NCBI GenBank assembly: GCA_964552675.1
Contig: CAZKHJ010000001.1
Span: 62,001 to 126,000 of the forward strand
Direction of reading: 5' to 3'
From: Sulfurimicrobium sp964552675
Lineage (GTDB): Bacteria > Pseudomonadota > Gammaproteobacteria > Burkholderiales > Sulfuricellaceae
DNA length: 64,000 bases
Part shown: positions 43,711 to 52,850 of the stretch, one piece after another
Layout: each line of letters begins with the position of its first letter
Numbering within the stretch: position 1 is the stretch's first letter
Made by a program: the position numbers and the translations under genes
Notes under the pieces: model-generated
Seen by the model: only the letters and a program-made list of their open reading frames with translations
Database searches by the model: none
Told to the model about the DNA's origin: nothing

Positions 43711-44387
43711 TGCCCCACCACTTTCCATTCCCTGACCGGGGAAGCTTTTGCCGGCGCTTCGATAAACAGGCTGGCATCCACGTCTTCCAGATAATAGATG
43801 TCGGATTTGCGCATCAGATAACGGCCGTTGGCCGTGATCGAAGTCGTCACGATCACCTCGGTCTTGGTCGGGCCGCCTGCGATGTGGCCAAAGCCAAGAT
43901 CCGCCGCCCCGATCACTGCCATCCCGCCCAGGTAGAGCGACTCTTCTGCAGCATGAAGCGCCACATCACGCGCCACCAGCACCCCCGCAGTCAGCATCGT
44001 CAACATGCCGGGACTGTAATTGGGGCGGTCGCTGTTGTGCCTGACCAGCTGGGTCTCATACTGAACGATTACCGCACCCTCGCGCGTGGTTCCGACCGGC
44101 AGGCCGCGATTAACCAGCTGGCTGGTAAGGAAATTGGCAAATGCCCGATTGAACGTGGTTTTCTCCTCGGATGGCGCTACATACAGCGCCCGCCCATCGA
44201 GGTAATTGTTCTTTTCCAGCGAAGCTTCGGTCTGCGAAACCACGTCGGCGGCCAGCACGTCCCAGTGATGGGAAGCCTTGGCTTTTTTCTGGTAGCTTAC
44301 CGGATAGGTCTGCGCCACCGGCACCTGTGATGCGCACCCGGCAGTGGCAAGGGCAACGGCAATCAGCGTTGCATGGGAGATTTTCAT
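43707..44387 (-). CDS. Lipoprotein of unknown function (paired with FlgO-like gene)
   Basis: The 226-residue protein has a signal peptide and lipobox (ATAGCAS). A small mature domain contains two hydrophobic stretches (LTMLTAGVLVARDVALHAA) and a beta-rich C-terminal half (EVIVTTSITANGRYLMRKSD). I do not recognise a named family. It is translated just upstream of the FlgO-like gene, so the two probably act together at the outer membrane. Confidence 0.65.
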   Translation of the reverse strand: MKISHATLIAVALATAGCASQVPVAQTYPVSYQKKAKASHHWDVLAADVVSQTEASLEKNNYLDGRALYVAPSEEKTTFNRAFANFLTSQLVNRGLPVGTTREGAVIVQYETQLVRHNSDRPNYSPGMLTMLTAGVLVARDVALHAAEESLYLGGMAVIGAADLGFGHIAGGPTKTEVIVTTSITANGRYLMRKSDIYYLEDVDASLFIEAPAKASPVREWKVVGQ

Positions 44388-44557
44388 TTTGCCTGTCCTT
44401 TTTGTTTCGTTATTCAGCGGCAGTAGTGCTCAAAACCAGCGTGGCTTCAAGTGTAATGGCATGGCATGGGAAAGTAAATTGCCGCCCGCTACAGGAGATA
44501 AGGCTGCGTGGACAATATGTTAGTATTGGCGGCGTCAACCCTACCACCCCGCATGTT

Positions 44558-45535
44558 TTGAAATCACCCCCCTTCGCCATTCTTCGCTTGCTCAGCCACG
44601 ACAGCTTCCGCTCCGGCGAGGATATTGCACGCGCGCTCGGCATTTCCCGCGCTTCGGTAAGCCAGGCACTGCGCGAAATGGAGCAGCACGGAGTCAGGCT
44701 GTTTCGCCTGGCCGGGCGCGGCTACCGCCTGGCCGAACCCTTGCAGTGGATTGACGCCGCAGAAGTGCTTTCTGCACTGGATAACAGGGAGCTTGCAATC
44801 GCCCTGGAAGTACTGGAAAGCGCCGAATCAAGCAACACTCTGCTGCTGCACAAAGCCGCGCTGGGCGCCGCGCATGGCAGCTGCCTGGCGGTGGAGCTGC
44901 AAACCGGCGGACGGGGCCGGCGCGGACGGCAGTGGCACGCCAGCCTGGGCGGCAGCCTGACCTTCTCGTTGCTATGGCGCTTCAATCTCGGTGCCGCATC
45001 ACTGTCCGGCCTCAGCCTCGCCGTGGGCGTAGCGCTGATACGCGCCCTGCATCAGGCCGGGGCGGCAGGTGCGCAGCTGAAATGGCCCAACGACGTACTG
45101 CACGAGAATCGCAAGCTGGCCGGCATCCTGATCGAATTGCAGGGCGACATGCTGGGCCCGAGCGCAGCTGTGATCGGAATCGGCCTCAATCTGAAGCTCA
45201 GACCCGAAATCCGCACGAGCATTGACCAGGAGGCGACCGATCTGGCCTCGGCCCTCCCCTCCCCTCCTTCGCGCAGCCGGATGCTGGCGCTGATCCTGAC
45301 GCATCTGGGCGAAGTGCTGCAACAATTCGAAGCTCAGGGGTTTGCCTCCCTGCGTGAGGAATGGAGCCGCCACCACGCCTATCACGAGCAGCCGGTGCGC
45401 CTGCTCATGCCGGACGGCAGCACGCATCATGGCACTGCTGCCGGCATAGCCGAGGACGGCGCCTTGCTGGTGCGTAACACACAAGGCGAACGCCGCTTCA
45501 CCGCCGGCGAGGTCTCCATGCGGAGCGGCACATGA
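44558..45535 (+). CDS. birA: Biotin-protein ligase / biotin operon repressor BirA
   Basis: The 325-residue protein has an N-terminal winged-helix domain (RSGEDIARALGISRASVSQALREM) and the biotin ligase domain with GRGRRGRQW biotin/ATP loop and KWPNDV motif. It biotinylates AccB and may repress bio genes. A TTG at 44558 (LKSPPFAILRLL) is the best-supported start by homology; in-frame upstream ATG starts would add sequence unlike the family and no good ribosome site is evident. It overlaps coaX by 4 bases. Confidence 0.9.
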   Translation: MKSPPFAILRLLSHDSFRSGEDIARALGISRASVSQALREMEQHGVRLFRLAGRGYRLAEPLQWIDAAEVLSALDNRELAIALEVLESAESSNTLLLHKAALGAAHGSCLAVELQTGGRGRRGRQWHASLGGSLTFSLLWRFNLGAASLSGLSLAVGVALIRALHQAGAAGAQLKWPNDVLHENRKLAGILIELQGDMLGPSAAVIGIGLNLKLRPEIRTSIDQEATDLASALPSPPSRSRMLALILTHLGEVLQQFEAQGFASLREEWSRHHAYHEQPVRLLMPDGSTHHGTAAGIAEDGALLVRNTQGERRFTAGEVSMRSGT

Positions 45536-46248
45536 GCATACTTGCCGTCGACGCCGGCAACAGCCGCATCAAATGGGGCCTGCACAATGGCACAGGCTGG
45601 AGCGGGCAGTCCTGGACGGCAACGGCCCGGCCGGAACTGGCCGCGCAATGGGCCGGGCTGCCAGCACCGGAAACCACCATCGTCTCCAATGTCGCAGGCA
45701 ACCCGGCGGCACAACACATCGAAGCAGCCTGCAAGCAGTGGCGCACACAACCTTGTTTCATCCGTGCCGAGGCAACGCAATGTGGCGTCCGCAACGGCTA
45801 CGCCATCCCGCATCAGCTCGGCAGCGACCGCTGGGCGGCCCTGATCGCCGCGCATCACCTTTATCCTGGGCATGATGTACTGGTAGTGCAGAGCGGTACT
45901 GCCGTCACTATCGACACCCTTGCCGCCGATGGCCTGTTTCGTGGCGGCCTGATTCTCCCCGGCTTCAGCCTGATGCTGGATGCCCTGACACGCAATACCG
46001 CCAGCTTGCCCGCGCAACACGGCAAATTCGCGGATTTTCCCGACAACACCGCCGATGCGATGTTCAGCGGCGCCGCCCATGCCATCGCTGGTGCAGTTGA
46101 ACGCAGCTATCGCACGCTCACCACCCGGCCACTCTGTTTGCTCAGCGGCGGCGATATGGATATTCTGCTGCCTGTGCTGGGCATCCCAACCCAAACTGCA
46201 AACAATCTGGTGCTGGAAGGCCTGCTCCGGATCGCCCTGGAATTTTGA
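45532..46248 (+). CDS. coaX: Type III pantothenate kinase
   Basis: The 238-residue kinase phosphorylates pantothenate, the first step of CoA synthesis. It has the DAGNSRIKWG phosphate loop, GSDRWAALIAA and VQSGTAVTIDTL motifs of CoaX. The ATG overlaps the birA stop (ATGA), a common betaproteobacterial pair. Confidence 0.95.
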   Translation: MSILAVDAGNSRIKWGLHNGTGWSGQSWTATARPELAAQWAGLPAPETTIVSNVAGNPAAQHIEAACKQWRTQPCFIRAEATQCGVRNGYAIPHQLGSDRWAALIAAHHLYPGHDVLVVQSGTAVTIDTLAADGLFRGGLILPGFSLMLDALTRNTASLPAQHGKFADFPDNTADAMFSGAAHAIAGAVERSYRTLTTRPLCLLSGGDMDILLPVLGIPTQTANNLVLEGLLRIALEF

Positions 46249-46271
46249 GTAACCACCCCGAGAAAGAAATA

Positions 46272-47207
46272 ATGAATACACTGATTTGCGGCTCGCTGGC
46301 CTACGACAGCATCATGGTGTTTCCCGACCAGTTCAAGAACCACATCCTGCCGGAACAGATCCATATCCTCAACGTCGCCTTCCTGGTGCCGGAAATGCGC
46401 CGTGAGTTCGGCGGTTGTGCCGGCAATATCGCCTACAATCTCAAGCTGCTGAACGGCAAGCCCCTGATCATGGCCACCGTGGGTGACGATTTCGAGCCCT
46501 ACGCGCAACGGCTGGACGCGCTGGGGCTGGCGCAAACCCATGTGCGCCGCGTGGGCAGTTCCTATACCGCCCAGGCTTTCATCACCACCGACCTGGACGA
46601 CAACCAGATCACCGCCTTCCACCCCGGCGCCATGAGCTTTTCCCACCACAACCACGTGCACGACGCCAGCAATGTTGCGCTCGGCATCGTCGCCCCGGAC
46701 GGGCGCGACGGCATGCTCCAGCATGCGCGGGAATTCCACGAAAAAGGCACGCCTTTCATATTCGATCCGGGCCAGGGCCTGCCCATGTTCAACGGCGAGG
46801 AACTGCTGAATTTCGTCGCGCTGGCCGATTATGTCGCGTTAAACGATTATGAAGCCAAGCTACTGCAGGAACGCACCGGCAGGACGCTCGAACAGTTGGC
46901 TGGAGAGGTGCGCGCACTGGTAGTCACGCTGGGCGCAAAAGGCTCGCTGATTTACGCCGACGGCAAGATGCTGGAAATTCCCTGCGTTGAGGCACCTCAG
47001 GTAGTGGATCCCACTGGCTGCGGCGACGCCTATCGCGCCGGGTTGCTCTACGGCATCGTCAACGGCATGGACTGGGAAATGACGGGTCGCCTGGCCGCTC
47101 TGATGGGATCACTCAAGATCGCCAGCCGAGGCGGGCAGAACCACATTCACACGCGCGACGAGATCACCGCTCTGTTCAAACAGAAGTTCGGCGCCAGCCT
47201 GGATTAA
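46272..47207 (+). CDS. PfkB-family carbohydrate/nucleoside kinase
   Basis: The 311-residue kinase has the ribokinase-family fold: an N-terminal CGSLAYDSIM, the GGCAGNIAYNLK glycine motif and the C-terminal DPTGCGDAYRAG anion-hole/base signature. Length and sequence resemble adenosine/ribokinase-like enzymes of betaproteobacteria. The substrate cannot be assigned. It is co-directional with coaX and the following PlsC gene, which starts directly after its stop. Confidence 0.88.
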   Translation: MNTLICGSLAYDSIMVFPDQFKNHILPEQIHILNVAFLVPEMRREFGGCAGNIAYNLKLLNGKPLIMATVGDDFEPYAQRLDALGLAQTHVRRVGSSYTAQAFITTDLDDNQITAFHPGAMSFSHHNHVHDASNVALGIVAPDGRDGMLQHAREFHEKGTPFIFDPGQGLPMFNGEELLNFVALADYVALNDYEAKLLQERTGRTLEQLAGEVRALVVTLGAKGSLIYADGKMLEIPCVEAPQVVDPTGCGDAYRAGLLYGIVNGMDWEMTGRLAALMGSLKIASRGGQNHIHTRDEITALFKQKFGASLD

Positions 47208-48014
47208 ATGACAGCGGAAACATCCCGGCTGGTGCGCGCCTGGCGCCTGCTCCGGCTGGGCCTGCATCTCGCGCGCGGGGTCCTGACTGCCGCCGCGGTT
47301 CTGCCCTGGGCCAGCCCCGGTCTGCGCCTGACGCTGACGCGGGAATGGTCGCGCGGACTGCTCGCCCTGTTCGGCGTACGGCTAACCGTTCAGGGACTCC
47401 CGCCGGATAGCGCCAGCCGCAATATGCTGGTGGTTTCCAACCATGTATCCTGGCTGGACATCTATCTCCTCAACGCCGTGCGCCCGGTGCGCTTTGTCTC
47501 CAAGGCTGAGGTGCGTCACTGGCCCATCGTGGGCTGGCTGGCATCGGTCACCGGCACGCTGTTCCTGGAGCGCGGCCGCCGCCGCGATACCGCGCGGGTC
47601 AACGATGCCGTCACTGCGGCGCTGAAGAACGGTGATTGCGTGGCCTTCTTCCCCGAGGGCACGACCACCGACGGCAGCCATCTGCGCCCCTTCCTCTCCT
47701 CCCTGTTGCAGGCGGCGGTCAATGCGGAATCAGCCTTGCAGCCGGTGGCGCTGCGTTACCTTCTGCCGGGGGGCGGGCACGATGAGGCCGCGGCTTATTA
47801 CGGCGAGATGTCGATGATGGATTCGCTGCGCAAAATCCTGGCGCGCCGGGAAATCAGGGCGGAACTGAACTTTCTCGCGCCAATTCCCTGCACTGGCAAA
47901 CAACGCCGGGAACTGGCCGCTCAGGCCGAGCAGGCTATTTCCAGCGCCTTGAACCTGGCAGTCCGGCACACGACACCTGAAACAGGCGACGGTCTTCCAG
48001 CCGCAACGCGCTGA
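47208..48014 (+). CDS. 1-acyl-sn-glycerol-3-phosphate acyltransferase (PlsC family)
   Basis: The 268-residue membrane-associated acyltransferase has the catalytic NHVSWLD (NHx4D) and the PEGTTTDG substrate motif. It likely makes phosphatidic acid or ornithine-lipid-like lysolipid acylation. The ATG follows the kinase stop with no gap. Its 3' end overlaps the convergent apaH by 80 bases. Confidence 0.9.
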   Translation: MTAETSRLVRAWRLLRLGLHLARGVLTAAAVLPWASPGLRLTLTREWSRGLLALFGVRLTVQGLPPDSASRNMLVVSNHVSWLDIYLLNAVRPVRFVSKAEVRHWPIVGWLASVTGTLFLERGRRRDTARVNDAVTAALKNGDCVAFFPEGTTTDGSHLRPFLSSLLQAAVNAESALQPVALRYLLPGGGHDEAAAYYGEMSMMDSLRKILARREIRAELNFLAPIPCTGKQRRELAAQAEQAISSALNLAVRHTTPETGDGLPAATR

Positions 48015-48762
48015 GCTCGCCGCTCCACAGGCAGCCCGTATCCAGCGCCGCGAGATTGTGGCGCAGCAACAGGCCCAGCGCCGACCAGTGGCCAAAAATG
48101 ATGGTGGTGTCGGCACTGGCGCGACCTGGGGCTTCATACCACGGCATCAGCCCCGCCGGCTGGCTGCCCAGCTCGCCTTTGTGGGCGAAGTCGATTTCCC
48201 CCTCGGCGCTGCAAAAGCGCAGCCGCGTCATGGCATTGGTGATCAGGCGCAAACGGCTCATGCCGTGCAGATCGTCGCGCCAGCGGCGCGGCTCGTTGCC
48301 GTACATGTGTTCGAGGAAGCCATGATAGCCCTCGCCGCGCAGTACGTCCTGCACTTCCCCCGCCAGGGCCAGGGCCTGCTGCGGCGTCCACTGCGGCAAC
48401 AAACCGGCATGAACCATCAGGTAGCCGTTCTCGCCATGTGCCAACGGCTGGCGCCGCAACCAGTCCAGCAGCTCATCGCGGTCCGGCGCCGCCAGCACAT
48501 CCTGGATGGTGTCGCTGCGGTGCAAGGGCACATAGCCCTCTGCCACCGCCAGAGTGTGCAGGTCGTGGTTGCCCAGCACGGTAACCAGCGCATCGCCCAG
48601 ATCCCTGGCCCAGCGCAGGATTTCCACCGAACCTGGGCCACGGTTGACGAGGTCGCCGACCAGCCAGATTTTGTCGTGTGCCGGATCGAAGGCAATATGG
48701 TCAAGCAGCTTTTCCAGGGCAAGATGGCAACCCTGAAGGTCGCCGATGGCATAAGTGGGCAT
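47935..48762 (-). CDS. apaH: Bis(5'-nucleosyl)-tetraphosphatase, symmetrical
   Basis: The 275-residue metallophosphoesterase cleaves Ap4A to two ADP, and in some bacteria decaps Np4-capped RNA. The metal-binding motifs GDLQGC, GDLVNRGP and GNHD are all present. Full family length is reached only with the 80-base overlap of the convergent PlsC gene. Confidence 0.96.
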   Translation of the reverse strand: MPTYAIGDLQGCHLALEKLLDHIAFDPAHDKIWLVGDLVNRGPGSVEILRWARDLGDALVTVLGNHDLHTLAVAEGYVPLHRSDTIQDVLAAPDRDELLDWLRRQPLAHGENGYLMVHAGLLPQWTPQQALALAGEVQDVLRGEGYHGFLEHMYGNEPRRWRDDLHGMSRLRLITNAMTRLRFCSAEGEIDFAHKGELGSQPAGLMPWYEAPGRASADTTIIFGHWSALGLLLRHNLAALDTGCLWSGELSALRLEDRRLFQVSCAGLPGSRRWK

Positions 48763-48811
48763 CTGGCTTTATTTTTGTTAAGGTGTTGCTGTCATTCTAC
48801 CGGAGGAAGCT

Positions 48812-49249
48812 ATGGAATTCGCATGGTGGCACTGGATTGCAGGCGGCATCATTCTGGCCTTGCTGGAGTTGGCGGTACCGGCATTTTTCCTGATCTGGTT
48901 TGGCCTGGGCGCATTGCTGGTGGGCATCATCATGCTCGCCCTGCCCCTTTCGCCGGCTGCCCAGCTGACGCTGTGGGCAGTACTTTCGGGCGTCATGGTG
49001 TTCCTGTGGTTCCGCTATTTCAAGAATCCGGACCGCACCAAGGCCGGCATTGCCAAGGAAGCCTTCATCGGCGAAACCGGCCTGATCGTCAAGGAAGTCT
49101 CGGAGATGCACAAGGGCGAAATCCGTTTCCAGAAACCCATCCTGGGCTCGGAAAGCTGGCCGGTGATCGCCGACGAAGCCATTCCCGCCGGCGAGCGGGC
49201 ACGCATCGTGGATGTGATCGGGCAAACCCTGAAAGTTTCAAAAAAATAG
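48812..49249 (+). CDS. NfeD-like membrane protein
   Basis: The 145-residue protein has two to three N-terminal transmembrane helices and a C-terminal soluble OB-like domain (ETGLIVKEVSEMHKGEIRF). NfeD proteins are paired with SPFH/stomatin proteins, and here an SPFH gene follows 11 bases later. GGAGGA precedes the ATG. Together they probably shape membrane microdomains. Confidence 0.9.
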   Translation: MEFAWWHWIAGGIILALLELAVPAFFLIWFGLGALLVGIIMLALPLSPAAQLTLWAVLSGVMVFLWFRYFKNPDRTKAGIAKEAFIGETGLIVKEVSEMHKGEIRFQKPILGSESWPVIADEAIPAGERARIVDVIGQTLKVSKK

Positions 49250-49260
49250 GAGACAACAAC

Positions 49261-50109
49261 ATGGAATTCACCTTCTTGGGCTTCATCTTTCTCGTTTTCG
49301 TCGCCGTCACAGTGGCAAAAGGTGTGCGCATCGTGCCCCAGGGCGAGGAATGGGTAGTGGAACGGCTAGGCAAATACCACACCACCATGCTGCCCGGCCT
49401 GCACCTGCTGATCCCCTACATCGACCGCGTTTCCTACAAGGTGCCGACCAAGGATCTGATTCTCGACATCCCGCAGCAGGAAGTCATCACCAAGGACAAC
49501 GCGGTGCTGGTCGTCAACGCCATCGCCTTCGTCAAGGTGACGGACACGCAGAACGCGGTGTACGGCGTCACCAGCTTCGAGATGGCCATCGTCAACATCA
49601 TCCAGACCACCTTGCGCTCCATCGTCGGCGAAATGGAACTGGACCAGGCGCTGTCATCGCGCGAGCAGATCAAGGTGCGTCTCAAGGAATCCATTTCCGA
49701 CGACGTGGCGGACTGGGGGCTGACGCTGAAATCAGTGGAAATCCAGGATATCAAGCCCTCGCACTCAATGCAGGAGTCGATGGAACGCCAGGCGGCGGCG
49801 GAGCGGGAGCGCAAGGCCACCGTCACCAAGGCCGAAGGCGACAAACAGGCCGCCATCCTGGAAGCGGAGGCACGGCTCGAAGCCGCCAAACGCGACGCAG
49901 CCGCCCAGATCACCCTGGCCCAGGGCGCAGCGGAAGCAATCAGGAAAGTCACCGATGCCATTCCCGACCGGGAATTTCCCGCCTACTACCTGCTCGGCGA
50001 AAAGTACATCGCCGCCATGCGCGACATGGCCTCGGCACCCAACAGCAAGACCGTGGTGCTGCCCGCCGACCTGATGCAGACAGTACAGGGGCTGCTGGGC
50101 AAAAAATAG
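49261..50109 (+). CDS. SPFH/band-7 (stomatin/QmcA-like) membrane protein
   Basis: The 282-residue protein has an N-terminal membrane anchor (about 3-20), the band-7 domain (GVRIVPQGEEWVVERLGKYH) and a long charged coiled-coil (AAAERERKATVTKAEGDK). It is of the QmcA/YbbK type that assembles rings and may control FtsH or membrane quality. AGGAGACAACAAC precedes the ATG. Pairing with NfeD supports the call. Confidence 0.93.
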   Translation: MEFTFLGFIFLVFVAVTVAKGVRIVPQGEEWVVERLGKYHTTMLPGLHLLIPYIDRVSYKVPTKDLILDIPQQEVITKDNAVLVVNAIAFVKVTDTQNAVYGVTSFEMAIVNIIQTTLRSIVGEMELDQALSSREQIKVRLKESISDDVADWGLTLKSVEIQDIKPSHSMQESMERQAAAERERKATVTKAEGDKQAAILEAEARLEAAKRDAAAQITLAQGAAEAIRKVTDAIPDREFPAYYLLGEKYIAAMRDMASAPNSKTVVLPADLMQTVQGLLGKK

Positions 50110-50114
50110 CCGGA

Positions 50115-50750
50115 TCAGTGCGCGCGCCGGGCGCCGGACGACTGACGCCCGGGCAAGGAAAGCGTGCTGTCCTCCATGATGGCGCCGATCCGGTCGGCCA
50201 CTTCCGCCGGCGAAGTGGCATAGGCGAATTTGGTCACGAAGCTGCCGTCCGGCCCGAGCAGATACATGCCAGCCGAATGGTCGATGGAATAACGCTTGGG
50301 ATCGCCGCCCGGCTCGCGGTGCTTCTCGTAGCGCACCTTGAAATTGTCAGCCGCACGGCGCACCAGTTCGGGCGTGCCGGTCAGGCCGATGATGCGCGGG
50401 TGGAAAAAAGCGGTATAGCGACTCAATGCCTCTGGCGTATCCCGCGCCGGATCAACCGTGACGAAGATGGGCTGCAGGCGCTCGGCTTTCTTGCCCAGCC
50501 GGTTCATGATCAGCGACATTTCCGCCAGGGTGGTGGGACAGATATCCGGGCAGAAAGTATAACCAAAGGAAATCAGCTGGAAGCTGCCGCGAAAATCCTG
50601 GTCGCTCACCGCGCGCCCCTTGGTATCCATGAGCAGATAACGGCTTACGATGCCGGTCTCCGGCTGCTCCGCGCCAACAGCCGTTTCCGCCCGCAGCGGG
50701 GTAACGCAGACCAGCAGGGCCAGCAGCACGGCTGCCCGCAATTTTGTCAT
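50115..50750 (-). CDS. SCO1/SenC family copper chaperone
   Basis: The 211-residue protein has a signal peptide (cut near LRA|E), the thioredoxin-like SCO domain with CPDIC copper site and the conserved distal histidine (SIDHSAGMYLLGPDG). It delivers copper to the CuA or CuB site of cytochrome oxidase. The cbb3 oxidase genes lie in the same window (63742 end). It overlaps the upstream gene by 4 bases. Confidence 0.93.
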   Translation of the reverse strand: MTKLRAAVLLALLVCVTPLRAETAVGAEQPETGIVSRYLLMDTKGRAVSDQDFRGSFQLISFGYTFCPDICPTTLAEMSLIMNRLGKKAERLQPIFVTVDPARDTPEALSRYTAFFHPRIIGLTGTPELVRRAADNFKVRYEKHREPGGDPKRYSIDHSAGMYLLGPDGSFVTKFAYATSPAEVADRIGAIMEDSTLSLPGRQSSGARRAH

Positions 50751-51088
50751 TGCTGTTTTTCCTCTACGGGAAACAGCGCGCGCAGCCGGCTGGCCAGCTC
50801 TTCCACCTGAAGCGCGATCACCGGCGCATCCTGGCAGGCCTCCTGCTCGCGGCTGCGCTCCAGGAAGGATTCATGGGTAGTACGCTCGAATGTTGCGCCA
50901 TACTCGCGCGACTTGGGCGCATAGCCGATCATCACCGCCTTGATCCGGGCAATATTTTCATTCTGGGCACAGGCCAGCGCCTGTCCATTGAGGCGGCCCA
51001 GGGCCTGCACTTCCGCCAGCCCCGCATCGGCGGCATACGCCACAGATGACCATCCCAGTACACACAACACCACGGCAAAACGCTTCAT
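50747..51088 (-). CDS. Small periplasmic protein of unknown function
   Basis: The 113-residue protein has a signal peptide (residues 1-19, cut near AYA|AD). The mature part is helical with two cysteines (LACAQNEN, EQEACQD) that could form a disulfide. Its stop overlaps the SCO1 start, so it may be part of oxidase copper handling. I do not recognise a family. Confidence 0.7.
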   Translation of the reverse strand: MKRFAVVLCVLGWSSVAYAADAGLAEVQALGRLNGQALACAQNENIARIKAVMIGYAPKSREYGATFERTTHESFLERSREQEACQDAPVIALQVEELASRLRALFPVEEKQQ

Positions 51089-51137
51089 ATTCTTAAACTC
51101 CACAAACGCCAATCAAACCTGACATACGATCCCCGTT

Positions 51138-52736
51138 TCAGCGCGTCATGTCCAGTGCCACCGCCTCGGCCACCTTGATGCCATCCACCGCAGCGGAAAG
51201 AATCCCCCCCGCATACCCCGCCCCCTCTCCGGATGGATACAAGCCGCGCGTATTCAGGCTCTGGAAATGCTCGTCGCGCTTGATGCGCACCGGCGAGGAG
51301 GTGCGCGTTTCCACCCCGGTCAGCACCGCATCGTGCATGGCAAAGCCCCGGATCTGCTTGTCGAAGGCGGGAATCGCCTCGCGGATCGCGGCAATGACAT
51401 AATCCGGCAGGGCCGTGCTCAAGTCGCACAAATGCACCCCCGGCAGATAGGACGGCTGAACCGAGCCCAGTTTGGTCGAAGGCTTGCCGGCGAGAAAATC
51501 GCCCACCAGTTGCCCCGGCGCTTCATAGGTGCCGCCGCCCAGTTCAAAGGCACGCGCTTCCCACTGGCGCTGGAATTCGATCCCCGCCAGCGGGCCACCG
51601 GGAAAATCCTCGGGGGTGAGATCGACCACGATGCCGCTGTTGGCATTGCGCTCGGCGCGCGAATACTGGCTCATGCCGTTGGTGACGACGCGTCCCGGCT
51701 CGGAAGCCGCCGCCACCACCTGGCCGCCGGGGCACATGCAGAAGCTGTACACCGAGCGCCCGTTGCTGCAATGATGCACCAGCTTGTAGTCCGCCGCGCC
51801 AAGCAGGGGATTGCCGGCGCTGGGCCCGAAACGGCACTGGTCGATCAGTGTCTGCGGATGCTCGATGCGGAAGCCGATCGAGAACGGCTTGGCCTCGACA
51901 TACACGCCGCATTCATGGAGCATCTGGAAAGTATCGCGCGCGCTGTGCCCCACCGCCAGCACCACATGATGGCTGGCAAGGCGCTCACCGCTGGCCAGCA
52001 CCACCCCGGCAATCCGGCCATCCTGGATATCAAGGTCGGCAACCCGGCTCTGGAAGCAGATTTCCCCGCCCAGTTCGAGAATGGTGGCGCGCATTTTTTC
52101 CACCATGCTGACCAGCCGGAAAGTGCCGATATGCGGCTTGCTGACGTAGAGAATTTCCGCCGGCGCACCGGCCTTGACGAACTCGGTCAGCACTTTCCGG
52201 CCCAGATGGCGGGGGTCCTTGATCTGGCTGTGCAGCTTGCCATCAGAAAAAGTGCCCGCGCCGCCCTCGCCGAACTGCACGTTGGATTCCGGGTTGAGCA
52301 CCCCCTGGCGCCACAGGCCGAAGGTATCTTTTGTCCGCTCGCGCACCGCCTTGCCGCGTTCCAGCACGATCGGGCGGAAGCCCATCTGCGCCAGGATCAG
52401 CGCCGCGAACAGCCCGGCCGGGCCCATGCCGATCACGATCGGGCGCTCGACCAGGTTTTCCGGTGCGTGGGCGACAAAATGGTAAGAGGTGTCCGGCGCC
52501 GGCGCGACATGCGGATCGCCACGCAATTTTTTCAGCAACGCGTCCTCATGCCTGACCTCGACATCGAGGCTGTAAACAAAAGTGATCGCCCCCTTCTTGC
52601 GCGCGTCGTAGCCGCGCCGGGCAATGGCATAGGAGAGCAGATCATCCGCCCGGATGCCCAGCTTTTTCAGAATCGCCGCCTCGATCCCGCTTTCGGGGTG
52701 ATCGAGGGGAAGCTTGATTTCGGTCAATCGCAACAT
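51138..52736 (-). CDS. NAD(P)/FAD-dependent dehydrogenase of the COG2509 type
   Basis: The 532-residue cytoplasmic protein has an N-terminal ferredoxin-like region, the FAD motif GMGPAGLFAALILA and GYAGGILSAAVDG near the end, together with the FGEGGAGTFSDGKL segment typical of this uncharacterised dehydrogenase family. No substrate is known. It is a single gene with no evident partner. Confidence 0.85.
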   Translation of the reverse strand: MLRLTEIKLPLDHPESGIEAAILKKLGIRADDLLSYAIARRGYDARKKGAITFVYSLDVEVRHEDALLKKLRGDPHVAPAPDTSYHFVAHAPENLVERPIVIGMGPAGLFAALILAQMGFRPIVLERGKAVRERTKDTFGLWRQGVLNPESNVQFGEGGAGTFSDGKLHSQIKDPRHLGRKVLTEFVKAGAPAEILYVSKPHIGTFRLVSMVEKMRATILELGGEICFQSRVADLDIQDGRIAGVVLASGERLASHHVVLAVGHSARDTFQMLHECGVYVEAKPFSIGFRIEHPQTLIDQCRFGPSAGNPLLGAADYKLVHHCSNGRSVYSFCMCPGGQVVAAASEPGRVVTNGMSQYSRAERNANSGIVVDLTPEDFPGGPLAGIEFQRQWEARAFELGGGTYEAPGQLVGDFLAGKPSTKLGSVQPSYLPGVHLCDLSTALPDYVIAAIREAIPAFDKQIRGFAMHDAVLTGVETRTSSPVRIKRDEHFQSLNTRGLYPSGEGAGYAGGILSAAVDGIKVAEAVALDMTR

Positions 52737-52850
52737 GCAGGGGGATTCCGCTGAATTCTGTCAGGCCGGTATTCTACCCTTTTCGCCACGGACATGACGC
52801 GGCAGGTGAGTACGGGTAAAATAAGCTTTTGATTATTTTATTGATTACCC

